NCBI GenBank assembly: GCA_049999725.1
Contig: JBNGIS010036035.1
Coordinates: 1-31,697, forward strand
Length of the DNA stretch: 31,697 bases
From: Haplomitrium mnioides
Lineage: Eukaryota; Marchantiophyta; Haplomitriopsida; Calobryales
Direction: 5' to 3'
In this document: in pieces, positions 10,700 to 19,134 of the stretch
Layout of the letters: every line of letters starts with the position of its first letter
Position numbering within the stretch: the first letter of the stretch is position 1
Translations under genes and position numbers: made by a program
Notes under the pieces: generated by a model
What the model was told of the DNA's origin: nothing
What the model saw: only the letters and a program-made list of their open reading frames with translations
Databases searched by the model: none

Positions 10700-11494
10700 T
10701 TTTTACTGGTGCCCATCATTTCCTTGACATTCTTGGTCTCTTTCATTGTTGATATTGTAAAGAGGTCGCCGAAACACCCGTCCTTGATTGTGTCGTATCG
10801 CTCTGTAGTTTGGTGCAATGTGTCTTATCTGTCCATAATTGTAGCATGTTCTAGTTTCTTGCCTCTCCTCCATCCTCCTATCCGTAGCATTTTGTGGCCC
10901 TCGTTGTTGGTGATTTGGACAATTGAAGTATCTCCTTCTCATGTTTCCCAACTCCATAGGTGTGGGGCCATAGTTCCCTCCTATTTGCACAATCCCTAGT
11001 GTTCCTTCAACTCTCTACGAAAACGATATGACTTCATTAACATCTTTTGGGTTGCGCATCATGACTTCTGCTTGAATTTTTCTCTTCAATCCTTGTAGAA
11101 ATTTGTCAAGGGTCTCGGCTGAACTCATATCCTCAATTTGAACTTGTAGGCTCTAAAACTCTTCAATATACCTTGCAATGCTTCCTTGTCGCTCTAACTT
11201 CCAAAGCTTGGTTCTTAAAGTTAAAATAGAGTCTACAACTTTGAAGTTTTGTAGTAAACCTTCTTTTAGAGTGCTCCACAAGAGTTGTTTTCCTCATGGA
11301 TTTTTTTGCCATTCTCATCATTGTAGCCAAATCGATGCATGCTTAGTTTAAAATGACCTTGCAAATAATACTTTCTCCAAATCCGAAGCATGCGAATAGC
11401 ATGATATATGAACCTCCATTCGATAAACCCACCCTTCTACAACACCAACCATGCGACTTTCTCCATAAGACTCCACTTTACACGACTTGCTCAT
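10700..11494 (-). pseudogene. Gypsy gag with degenerate zinc knuckle
   Basis: The frame probably starts at the ATG at 11494 on the minus strand (MSKSC...). The conserved gag core is visible at about 11290-11030, including segments equivalent to LWSTLKEGLL, LWKLERQGS and LDKFLQGLKRK. A single CCHC zinc knuckle follows near 10849-10805 but is mutated: CYNYG replaces the C-x-x-C pair and the last cysteine is Y. Two or more frames are required. Gag packages element RNA. No primer-binding site or 5' LTR follows; the sequence changes to mitochondrial-like DNA soon after 11540, so the element is 5'-truncated. Confidence 0.65.
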
Positions 11495-11559
11495 CTAGAA
11501 GTGAAAAAATTTGTAAAAGATTGAAAATAAACTTTAGGTAATTTGAAAAAAGGAAAAAT

Positions 11560-12235
11560 TTCTCCAGATTGCTCGCATGGATTTCGTCCCCGCCGAAGCT
11601 GTCACACAGCATTAAAGAGGCTCTGCTTAGAGGGAGGTCACTATGCCCGAGTTGTGGAGGGAAAGATTCGAAAGTTTTTTGATTCGATACCTCATAGAGT
11701 GAAGTAGCTCTGGGGATATTGGAAGTAAGCAGAATTAGGTCTCGAGTGACCCGATTTATCACGAAATCCCTTCTCTGCCAGACGGTTTATAACTTCCCGC
11801 ATATCTACGGGTGCTCATTCTGAATCTGCTTCAGTTCCCGTCCGGGATGTACCACAACTCAACGGAGAGGGCTACGAAGCCCCACCCCTGGCTCATGAAT
11901 GGCTCCTGGCTCAGACCAGGGGCCGACAATGGCAGGGTACGTACGAGGCCCAGATAGTGAGAATGGAACCATTGGTTGGTCCGATTTACCAGTATCTGTA
12001 GAGCAATTAACCAACGCGGAGAATTCAATTTCACTGAGTCCATGTTGGAGACAACATGGCAGTCGTTACACCATTCGTGGAGGTCGCTACTTATGCAACG
12101 GGGAATTTTGCTACCTTAGGACAGTTAGAGTTACTGCCGTTGTTTACCGGGGCTAAACCCAATGGGCTCCCCGACGTTGGGAGGTTTGGTAGCAAGATCG
12201 GATGCCGTCCAGTGGGCAGAATTTCAAAAAGAGAA
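11560..12235. other. Mitochondrial-like DNA insertion (NUMT)
   Basis: Base composition changes abruptly to about 50% GC. The right third is a fragment of plant mitochondrial large-subunit rRNA (separate entry). The left part (11560-12010) has the same composition and no stop-rich decay pattern, but I could not assign it to a mitochondrial gene. Since the rRNA match breaks off at about 12018 and unrelated sequence follows, the insertion is either a mosaic of mitochondrial pieces or only partly mitochondrial. Junctions are approximate. Confidence 0.6.
12018..12235 (-). pseudogene. rrn26: Mitochondrial 26S rRNA fragment (domain IV region)
   Basis: The minus strand carries landmarks of large-subunit rRNA domain IV in the correct order: a CCCCGGTAAAC segment near 12145, TAACTCTAACTGTCCTAAGG near 12110-12130, GCATAAGTAGCGACCT (12081-12096), CACGAATGGTGTAACGAC near 12063-12080, and GTCTCCAACATGGACTCAG near 12035-12055. 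The CATAAGTAGCGACC form and the 'GACTCAGTGAAATTG' continuation are the plant mitochondrial rather than plastid or nuclear versions. Substitutions at normally invariant positions, and the abrupt end after GAATTCTCCG, mark it as a dead nuclear copy. Confidence 0.8.
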
Positions 12236-12734
12236 AAACAAGATTTGTAAACAAAGAGTACCAGAACACATCCTCTGAGCGTTTAGAATAAGTGGAGACA
12301 ATAATTGATCATATACGCTCATAGGACCAATACAACAACACCAATATCATGGCTTGTTGTGACTATTGTCACAACTGCTGTTAAAAAGAACAAGAACAAA
12401 TCCTCTGTGCGCATAGGATTTGCAAACAACAAAAACGATTCTTTCAAAATTTTTTTACAAGGGCTCTTGATTCAAAGGAACAAAAACAAAGCTTGTTGCA
12501 AGGCTAAGGTCACCACCAAGAATCAAATTCATTTTCTTTCTTTATTCGGGTGTGGACAAGGTTAAAACTGAAATATAAAACAACAAACTTTATGCAAGCA
12601 TAGACACTCTTCTCACAACTCAACTTGCTAAGAATTATTTGACTTAAATCTTCTTTGCTAAATAACTTCACCAAAAAAATATCTTTTAGCTGTAAGTTGA
12701 GAAAATATTACATCTCTAGAACCAATCTTTGAGT
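12236..12734. repeat. Downstream flank of transposase-like gene with GCGC-type motifs
   Basis: No gene is recognised. Three motifs related to the arrays further right occur: CCTCTGAGCGTTTAG near 12270, ATACGCTCATAGGACC near 12313 and CCTCTGTGCGCATAGGA near 12400, spaced roughly 45 and 85 bp. The remainder is A-rich. The missing catalytic half of the transposase-like gene would be expected here, and it is not present. Confidence 0.45.
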
Positions 12735-14515
12735 CTAGAAAAAAGAGGATGGATTAGCCAAAGGTGTTAAAAGAGAAGAAAATTTGTTTCTTTTATCGGG
12801 CTCCAAGACAAATTTTTCTCGCAAAGATTTAGTTTCTTTGCATGTTTCACAAACAGCAAATCTATTGCGTTTTGGAATTTTTACATTTGGAAAATGAGTT
12901 CTCCAATGTTTTGTAAAACCCAAGAAACTAAGAATACAATGGGGATCTTTCTCTTTCAAATAAGTTGTGTAGTAGTTATAAATTTCCCATTTTGTAAAAT
13001 TATCAGGCAAGTTATACACTTTATGAGTGGGCATTCTCTCACAATGTCCCTAGAAATTTTTTTCCATCCACTCATGCAGAAAAACTCCTTTAGTAGATAG
13101 TTCTCTTTTTCCAAAAATGCCTCTAAGATCTACGTTTTTGAGATTTTGAATCCTTTGGATTCTATCATTCCCTATTGCTAATATTAATTTGAAGGTTCTT
13201 CTACAAACAACAGCACCACCAGGCAGTGCAAACTGATTTTCAGCATCAGAGTCTTTCTTGGTATTCCCCACTGCAGTGTGATATCTCAATTCTTCATGCT
13301 TTGTTAAAAGTACGTTTCTCTCACAGTTTTCAAAAAATCTATCTTGCACAATGACAAGCAATTATTTCTACAACAAGAAATTCTCTTCAATTTAGAAATT
13401 GACATTGGATCGAGTTTTTTCTTTACAAAGCTCTCATCATGATGGACTTTCCATAAAGAATTTCCGCTTAAGGTGTTTACCTGTTTGGGTTTTGGCCCAA
13501 ACAAAGAATTCTTATGTTGTACTCGACAATTCAGTCCGTAAGCTAATCTATCAATAGGAGATAATTCATCCGGAAGATCTTCGTCATCATCATGAACACT
13601 GTTTGTTCCATCGTAGAATATTTTTGAGAGATGAGGTTCTTCTTGAAGATTGGAAGAACTGCACCATTCCAAAACAAAATCTTGATGAGTATCTCGATTA
13701 GAAGGAAAAGTTTTTTGTAACAAAATCAGTGCCATTGGCGATAACTCCAAAGAAATGTTAATTGATTGAGACTCTTTGCTAGAATCATTTCCCAAACTAT
13801 CATATGAAGACTCCTCCAAAAGAATTCGGTTTGTTTCAGATATCCCAATCTTCTTGCGAGGTGCAACTTGAAACAAAATCACTCATTGTTTGAGTGGTGT
13901 TATCGAGGAAAGTGGCTCATCTCCAAAATTAAAACTGTCCACAGATTGTATGTTTTTTGTGTTATGAACAAACACACTTTGATCATGAATATCAAAGTCT
14001 CCCTTAGATGTGGATGAAGAACAGTCTACAACCATCTAGAATTTTTTTTATTGAACCATTTTTTGTTGATATGCTGGAATACTTAGAAGAAAGATTCAAC
14101 TTTGACCTCTTGAAGGGCAACAAAGATCTTGTGTTGGATGAACATTTTTTCTTTAATTCTCTTTTGCATTGGGTTCCCTCTTTGACCCTTTGCGCACAAG
14201 TAGTTTCATTGTTAATCCTATGTGCGAATTGGATTCACTCCTTGACCCTTTGCGCGCATAGGATTGAGTTCCTGATCCTTTACGCGCATGGAGTTCACCT
14301 TCTCAATCTTTTTGGGCGGAGCTATCTGATTCAATAGAAGCCATCTTTTTCCCCAATATACTTGCCATCATACTTGACGCTTTTGGTACTCTATTGCTTA
14401 CCTCCAAATAATTGCCGTTTCAACAAATCTCAACCTGCTTGTCAAAAGTAACACTTTTTTGTGAAGATGAATCTTGGAACTCTAACCTCTTCTTGCCTTT
14501 AGAAACTCCAACCAT
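12735..14515 (-). pseudogene. Transposase-like gene, N-terminal half (decayed)
   Basis: The frame starts at ATG 14515 (MVGVSKGKKR) and stays in register through a second methionine block at 14368 (MASILGK) to about 13330, despite stops at 14420, 14303, 13883 and others. One frameshift near 13320-13360 and one TAG at 13050-13052 break the rest. Features in order: a low-complexity repeat-bearing N-terminus (14310-14165); an acidic linker (13600-13550, DDDEDLPDE); a cysteine cluster CCRNNCL near 13380; LPGGAVVCRRTF near 13210; and LPDNFTKWEIYNYY followed by FPNVKIPKRNRF and CETCKE (13010-12850). The last three resemble a poorly characterised transposase-like family of animals, oomycetes and some plants, in which an RNase H-fold catalytic domain follows. 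That domain is missing here. The gene is divergent from the methyltransferase-like gene. Family assignment is from memory of motif order and needs a profile search. Confidence 0.6.
14165..14310. repeat. GCGC-core repeat array inside the transposase-like gene
   Basis: Four imperfect units contain TTTGCGCACAAG, CTATGTGCGAATTGG, TTTGCGCGCATAGGA and TTACGCGCATGGAG, spaced about 33-45 bp. They lie in the coding frame of the transposase-like gene and encode a serine/glycine/basic repeat (ARKGS). The equivalent position of the second gene copy (6650-6770) has related motifs (CTATGCACATATAGG), so the array belongs to the family and is not a later insertion. Confidence 0.65.
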
Positions 14516-14683
14516 TGAAAAGGCTCACTAAAAATCAAGTACTTCAAGGAACTATTTTAACAAATACTATGAACCTCTTAGAGCACATCTTAAAGATGTG
14601 TTTTTCAAGAATTTTTTGCAAAACGACAAAATTGGAAACTTTTTGTGAAGAAAAAGAAATTGGAAAGATGAAAACAACCAATG

Positions 14684-14692
14684 CTTTATATA
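14684..14692 (-). promoter_or_regulatory. TATA box of the transposase-like gene
   Basis: Minus-strand TATATAAAG, about 170 bp upstream of the ATG at 14515. Confidence 0.6.
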
Positions 14693-14778
14693 CTATTTTT
14701 TTTGCACCAAGTAAAACTACGTGTCAAGAGCTCCGCGAATTATTTTTTTGGCGAGAAAATGTTTTTTTGAAATTTAGC

Positions 14779-14787
14779 TATAAAAGG
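14779..14787 (+). promoter_or_regulatory. TATA box of the methyltransferase-like gene
   Basis: Plus-strand TATAAAAGG, about 178 bp upstream of the ATG at 14965 and only about 90 bp from the opposed TATA box at 14684-14692. The two genes thus share one compact divergent promoter. Confidence 0.65.
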
Positions 14788-14964
14788 AGAGTTAGTGGAA
14801 ATTTTCTTTCCATTGTTGCGAGTTCAGTTTTTGGTTTTTGTTTTCTAGTTATTGATGTTTTTTCATTTGCTTACTTTTTTGCCATTTCTAACCTTTAGAG
14901 ATTTGTAAGCTTTTGTTTATTACATTTTTTACCTCCAATTAGACCTATTTCTAGCATCTTGAGA

Positions 14965-16599
14965 ATGGTATCTCAAGGAAATGTTTCCCACCCTACTCAA
15001 CTGAAGCCATATATGTATTTGAAAATTGTCAAGGCTCTAGAGCCTCACAAACTAGAGTGGAAATGGCTTGTTAATTACTGCTCCTTGAAAACCCTTGATC
15101 AATATCTTTACCTTTTTGCTGGTGAAGGTGAGAAATTCAATTTGGATCTAGTAGTCCAAATCACCATGATACATGAAGGCAAGAAAGCCAACATCGGGCT
15201 GCTTGTGCAGTTCCAAGTTTCAATTACCTTTTTCTGTGCAAATCACAAACGATTTGCATTTTTTGAGATGAAGGAGAGGGACATTTTTGTCAAGCATCTT
15301 CAAGCAGCAAAGGAAGTTGGCAAGGTAAATTCTGAAAATCTGTTTTCATTTGTTTCTTTTTTTACTAAGTCGGAACTCCAAGGTCCATGCGAGCATGGAG
15401 TCCCAAGGTCTAGTCGCGCATGGATCCAAGAGTCTTTACGCTGTAGGATTGGGAGTCCATACGCACATGGACTCCTATGTCCATGCGTACAAGGACTCCT
15501 AAGTCCATGCGCACAAGGACTCCTAGGAGTCCTTGCTACCTTGAGATACGAGGACGAGGACCTATTATCTTATGTCGATGGTCTCAACGTGGCAATTTAC
15601 CAAGTCCACGGGGAGGCCAATGCTCAACAATTGAAGGGCTTTGTGAAACATAGGTGTTTCACTTTGGTGATTGCGAGTATTCTTTATGGTTACAATCTTA
15701 AGGAATGTAAGCATAATGATTTTGAACCATTTTCCAATGATGACATTTTTGACATGGTTTCATCTTTTGCGGCAATCACAACGTCGTATTTTTGGTCTTT
15801 TGTAATTATACATTCGTTGCAACAACTTAGCATTGTTGAGGATACCTTTTTTAAAGTTTTTTGTGCAATCGACTACGACATCTGGTAAGTTCTTCTTTTA
15901 TTTTTTAGTTTTTAATTTCTCTTTTTTACTTTTCTTGCACTTTTTTTACAATGTTTGATTTGTTTGTTTTTCTTTTTACAAAGACAAAAGAAACATTCAT
16001 CATTCTGGTAGTCCTAGAATTGCACATGCCTACGAGTATTGAATTGTGGGCTACTAGATGAAAGAAGGAAAGAGGAGCATGAGGCTTTTTAATTTGCAGT
16101 CTGCTCTTGCGACTGGTCTACCTCGGCAAATAATGTGTAGTGTTTTTAGTTATTTTGAGGTTTCCGTGAAACTTAAACATCCAAGAGATGCGCTCTTGCC
16201 AATGTTTATCAAAAGCCACATGCTCTTTACAAATTTTTCATTGACCATTTGTCAATAGAGCACGATTGGATCCTAGATCTTTGCTTTGAGTCTGGCACAT
16301 ACCTTGTTTGTGTTTTAAAGCTGATGTGAAGCTGCATCGTCATAGAATATGATAGACGCCAGTCTATCTTTATTCCTCATAGAGTTTTGACGATGGCTTC
16401 CTTGCCATCCGATGTGAGAGAGTCATAGATAGTCTATGCATACCACAAGGAACCTGTTTCTTCTGATACTACAAGTGCTATTGGTGATTCTGCTGCCATA
16501 TCCAGGATTGGAAAGTCTTGACAGGACTCTCTAGCAACTACAAATGCTCAGCCATTGGATTTAGATGAGACAATTCCTCCCAAAGAGGATAGAGCCTGA
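14965..16599 (+). pseudogene. DNA amino-methyltransferase-like gene (N6-A/N4-C type), decayed
   Basis: The ATG at 14965 is preferred to an upstream TTG. The first exon is open to 15888. It carries a novel N-terminal region (to about 15325), then a methyltransferase-like domain. Motif IV, normally D-P-P-Y, appears as SILY in VIASILYGYNLKE near 15672-15710. A GSPRIAHAYEY segment follows at 16006-16039. Motif I is at 16275-16310 (WILDLCFESGT), with the second glycine position changed to E, followed by an acidic-residue strand (IEYDRRQ). Motif IV before motif I is the beta-class order of the N6_N4_Mtase family (for example CcrM-like enzymes), which methylate adenine N6 or cytosine N4. A consensus donor (GTAAGT at 15885) with a T-rich tract and AG at 15983 or 15990 suggests a ~100-bp intron. 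Stops at 16040, 16055, 16327, 16426 and 16519 and a frameshift near 16225 show it is dead. Substrate and activity are unknown. Confidence 0.7.
15375..15535. repeat. Palindromic 24-bp repeat array inside the methyltransferase-like gene
   Basis: Units resemble TAAGTCCATGCGCACAAGGA, with a period near 24 bp over the last three copies. Many units can fold on themselves: TCCATGC-GA-GCATGGA near 15383, GAGTCCAT and ATGGACTC around a 6-base loop near 15450-15471, and a perfect 22-bp palindrome at 15514-15535 (CAAGGACTCCT, then its inverse). The array sits between a possible splice donor (GTAAAT, 15325) and the methyltransferase domain, so it may be intronic, although the frame happens to be open across it. 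Confidence 0.75.
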
Positions 16600-16610
16600 G
16601 CATCTATTTG

Positions 16611-16632
16611 AATAAATTTTTTTATTAATAAA
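16611..16632 (+). terminator. Polyadenylation signals
   Basis: Two AATAAA hexamers, at 16611-16616 and 16627-16632, lie just after the terminal TGA (16597-16599) of the methyltransferase-like gene, with a T-rich region between and after them. Their position supports the placement of the gene end. Confidence 0.6.
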
Positions 16633-16768
16633 GTATTCTTTTTACAAAGTTTTATTTGCTAAAGTTTCAACTTGTTGCACTCCCAATCCACTTTAAGTCT
16701 TTTCATCACGATTAAATTTGTGTGTCTAAGAATGGTTTGGAATCAATTGCTAGAACAAGAATCATTTG

Positions 16769-17190
16769 GAGTCCTTGTGCACATCGCTTGGAGTCCATGC
16801 GCACACGAGCTTTAGCAATCTTTGGTTGCCTAGGCTTTAGGGTTCTTTCTTAGAGTCTATGCGCACATAACCTTCATAGTTCTCATTCAGAGTCTATGCG
16901 TGCATAAACTTTAAGGTTTTTGTTCAGAGTCCCTCCACGCATAAGCTTTAGGGTTCTTGTTCAATGTCTATGTGAGTAAAGACTTAGGGTTCTTGTTTAG
17001 AGTATAGGCGCGCATAGGCTTTAAGGTTCTTGTTCGAAGTCTATGCGTGCTTAGCCTTATTGTTCTCGTTCAGAGTTTATAAGCGCATAGGCTTTAGGAT
17101 TCTCGTTTGGAGTCTATGCGTGCATGGGCTTTAGGGTTCTAGTTTGGAGTCTCTACTTGCTTAGGATTTAACAGCTACAACGCTCATAGT
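16769..17190. repeat. 37-bp minisatellite with GCGC palindromic core
   Basis: About nine to eleven units of roughly 37 bp follow the pattern AGAGTCTATGCGCGCATAGG then CTTTAGGGTTCTTGTTC. The clearest run is 16852-17175. Units vary mainly in the GCGC core (GCGCACATA, GCGTGCATA, GCGCGCATA), which in consensus is the palindrome CTATGCGCGCATAG. There is no coding potential. Confidence 0.85.
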
Positions 17191-17564
17191 CTGGTTCAAA
17201 GTCCCTAGGTGGGTAGACATCCATGTTTGCATATAATTTGTTTCAAAAAAAGATATATGTTTTTTTTAATATTTTTGATGAATTTAGTGTATTCACAATA
17301 GTGTGAAGTTTTAATAAAATATTTCAATAACTAAAATGCTTTTTATTGTGGGTGTTTATTATAAAGAATTTTTTAAAATATAATGTCAATGTTTGATACA
17401 CAATTTGTATTTCTAAAAAAAAAAATTCTTAGTGAAAAAAAAAGATCACAAACATAAAATTGATGTTTTTCAATACCAAATCACAAACAATTATATTTGC
17501 GACTACCAAGTGAAATAAGAACTTAGTAGCGGTTCTTGGTTCAAAGTAGTGGTTGTTCTATCTG

Positions 17565-17840
17565 CACATAAGCTTCAAGATTCCATATACTCATGGGCTT
17601 CAGTAATCCATACACACATAGGCTTCAAGAGTTTATGTGCCATGGGCCTCAAAAGTCACTGCATGCATAGGCTTTAGTATTCCATACATATATAAGCTTT
17701 AAAAGCTTGTGTGTAGATAAGCTTCAAGAGTCTATGCTCGCATACGCTTCAACAGTCCATGCACATATAGGCTTCAAGAGTCAAAGCACAAATGGGGTTA
17801 GTCCATATGTGCATTGGCTTTAGCAGGTTATGTATGTACA
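17565..17840. repeat. 25-bp minisatellite with the same core
   Basis: About ten units of 24-26 bp, pattern TCCATACACACATAGGCTTC plus AAGAG. The motif is a shortened, AT-shifted relative of the 37-bp unit: CTATG..CATAGGCTT is kept and the GGGTTCTTGTTC part is lost. A few longer units follow to about 17960. Confidence 0.8.
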
Positions 17841-18130
17841 AGCTTTAGGAATCTCATTCAGAGTCTATATGTGCATGGGTTTTTAACACTTACAACACAA
17901 ATAAGCTTTAAGATTTTGGTTCAATGTCCGTATATGCTTATGCATCCACATTTTTCTCAATATGTTTTTCATAAAACTTATATGTTTTATTCAAATTTTG
18001 ATGAATTTTGCATACTCATAATCTTGTGATGTTTTAATAAAATATTTTAATAATAAAATATTTATAAAAAAATAGGTTTTATGTAAAATTGACATTTTTC
18101 AATACTAAATCTTAGAAAATAGTATTTGCG

Positions 18131-18916
18131 ATTGTAGTCAACTTAAATTGTATGAGAAACAAAGGCTCTTCTCACAAGAGCATCATTAATTCTTTTTAAA
18201 TCTCTTTAAAGATATTTTGAGTACTTGGATGAAATGTAAAAGCATTATTTTTCATGCTAGCATGAGCTTTGCTACTTTTTTTTTTATCTTAATAGTACCT
18301 CAAATGAAAAGTGTAAGCAACAAATTCCGTGCATGCAAGAACATCATTAACTTTTTTATCTTAAGAGTTATGAGATAAAGTGCATAAGCAAGAAAATCCC
18401 ACAAGCTACTTTTTTTATTTTGATTTGTAGAGTACATATATGTAAGTTATAAGAGATGGAGTGCATGTGTGCATAGGAGTCTCTACTTGATTTTAATTAT
18501 AACAGAGTGCATTTTAAAGATATATGTCAGCCCTAAGGTTGGTCTCTTATCTCCTTTCCTACCAATTTGCACCGGCTTAAGGTTGATTTCCTATTTCGAG
18601 ACCTTTTATGGGAGGGGCTTTGCACTGAATTGACCCTAACTCTTCTTTACACACTATGGAATAACTGTCCCATGTCTTGGGATGTCTACCACACTCTTAT
18701 GAAATAATGACAGCCTACCCTAGAATGGATTTTGTGGTTAGAGCAAACTACTTACAACCATAAGGTACTACACACACACTCACACACCCACAACCCACAC
18801 TTGCTCTTCCGAAGACTCAATGCACTCAATTAATCTATCATAAAACTTACAAACATCACACTCAGGCCTGCTGGCCACAAATACCCACAACAGTTCTACT
18901 TAGTTACTAGCACACC
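18131..18916. other. AT-rich spacer, site of the copia insertion
   Basis: No gene is seen. 18180-18440 holds degenerate repeats of roughly 110-120 bp: an AAGAGCATCATTAA or AAGAACATCATTAA block at 18175 and 18343, and GCTACTTTTTTT near 18270 and 18405. One more core-like motif (TGTGTGCATAGGAGTC) lies near 18470. From 18500 the composition is closer to that right of the copia element. Confidence 0.4.
18912..18916. other. Target-site duplication ACACC (left)
   Basis: Identical to 25127-25131 on the far side of the copia element, so the ends of the element are exact. Confidence 0.93.
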
Positions 18917-19134
18917 TGTCAAAATCATTGCGCACAACTCACAAAATCACACACACTTAGGAGATGGAGAAATTCTCTATATATTCAGAGATGGCTCGAA
19001 TGGCCTCAATAATACAACAGGGGAGGAGTGCTCTCACGCGACTCCAATCTGCCCCATATAAATTACAAAGCCTAACTAAACTAAGGGGGCTGCCAGCTCA
19101 GCCTGGCAGCCTATTAGAGCTCGACATTTCAACA
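18917..19134 (-). repeat. Copia 3' LTR
   Basis: 218 bp, minus strand starting TGTTGAAATG and ending TTTTGACA. It is short for copia but within range. It pairs with 24909-25126. Confidence 0.95.

Larger units (their letters stand above)
16769..18130. repeat. Tandem segmental duplication: array plus A/T-rich spacer, twice
   Basis: The spacer after the first array (17220-17510) and the one after the second (17940-18130) share a series of blocks in order: ATATGTTTT, TTTTGATGAATTT, GTGAAGTTTTAATAAAATATTT or its variant, ATTGA-G/C-TTTTTCAATAC, and TATTTGCGA. The pair is a diverged duplication with a unit of about 700-750 bp. Confidence 0.6.

Noticed and set aside
11478-12156. Frames in the mitochondrial-like block (minus 11478-11762, 11831-12043; plus 11899-12156)
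   Set aside because: I tried to match them to common mitochondrial proteins without success; the last one runs across rRNA sequence.
12018-12235. Functional or plastid rRNA gene
   Set aside because: Only a short domain IV piece is present, with changes at conserved positions; the diagnostic variants are mitochondrial, not plastid.
14515-14898. 127-codon plus-strand frame ahead of the methyltransferase-like gene
   Set aside because: It overlaps the divergent promoter and both TATA boxes and ends before the gene's own ATG; no recognisable domain.
16769-17960. Regular repeats that could be mistaken for a CRISPR array
   Set aside because: Units are degenerate, directly adjacent and lack unique spacers; the context is a eukaryotic transposon.
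18527-18700. TGTCAGCCCTAAGG as another terminus of the long LTR-like repeat
   Set aside because: Similarity stops after about nine bases; the following sequence does not match either long repeat copy.
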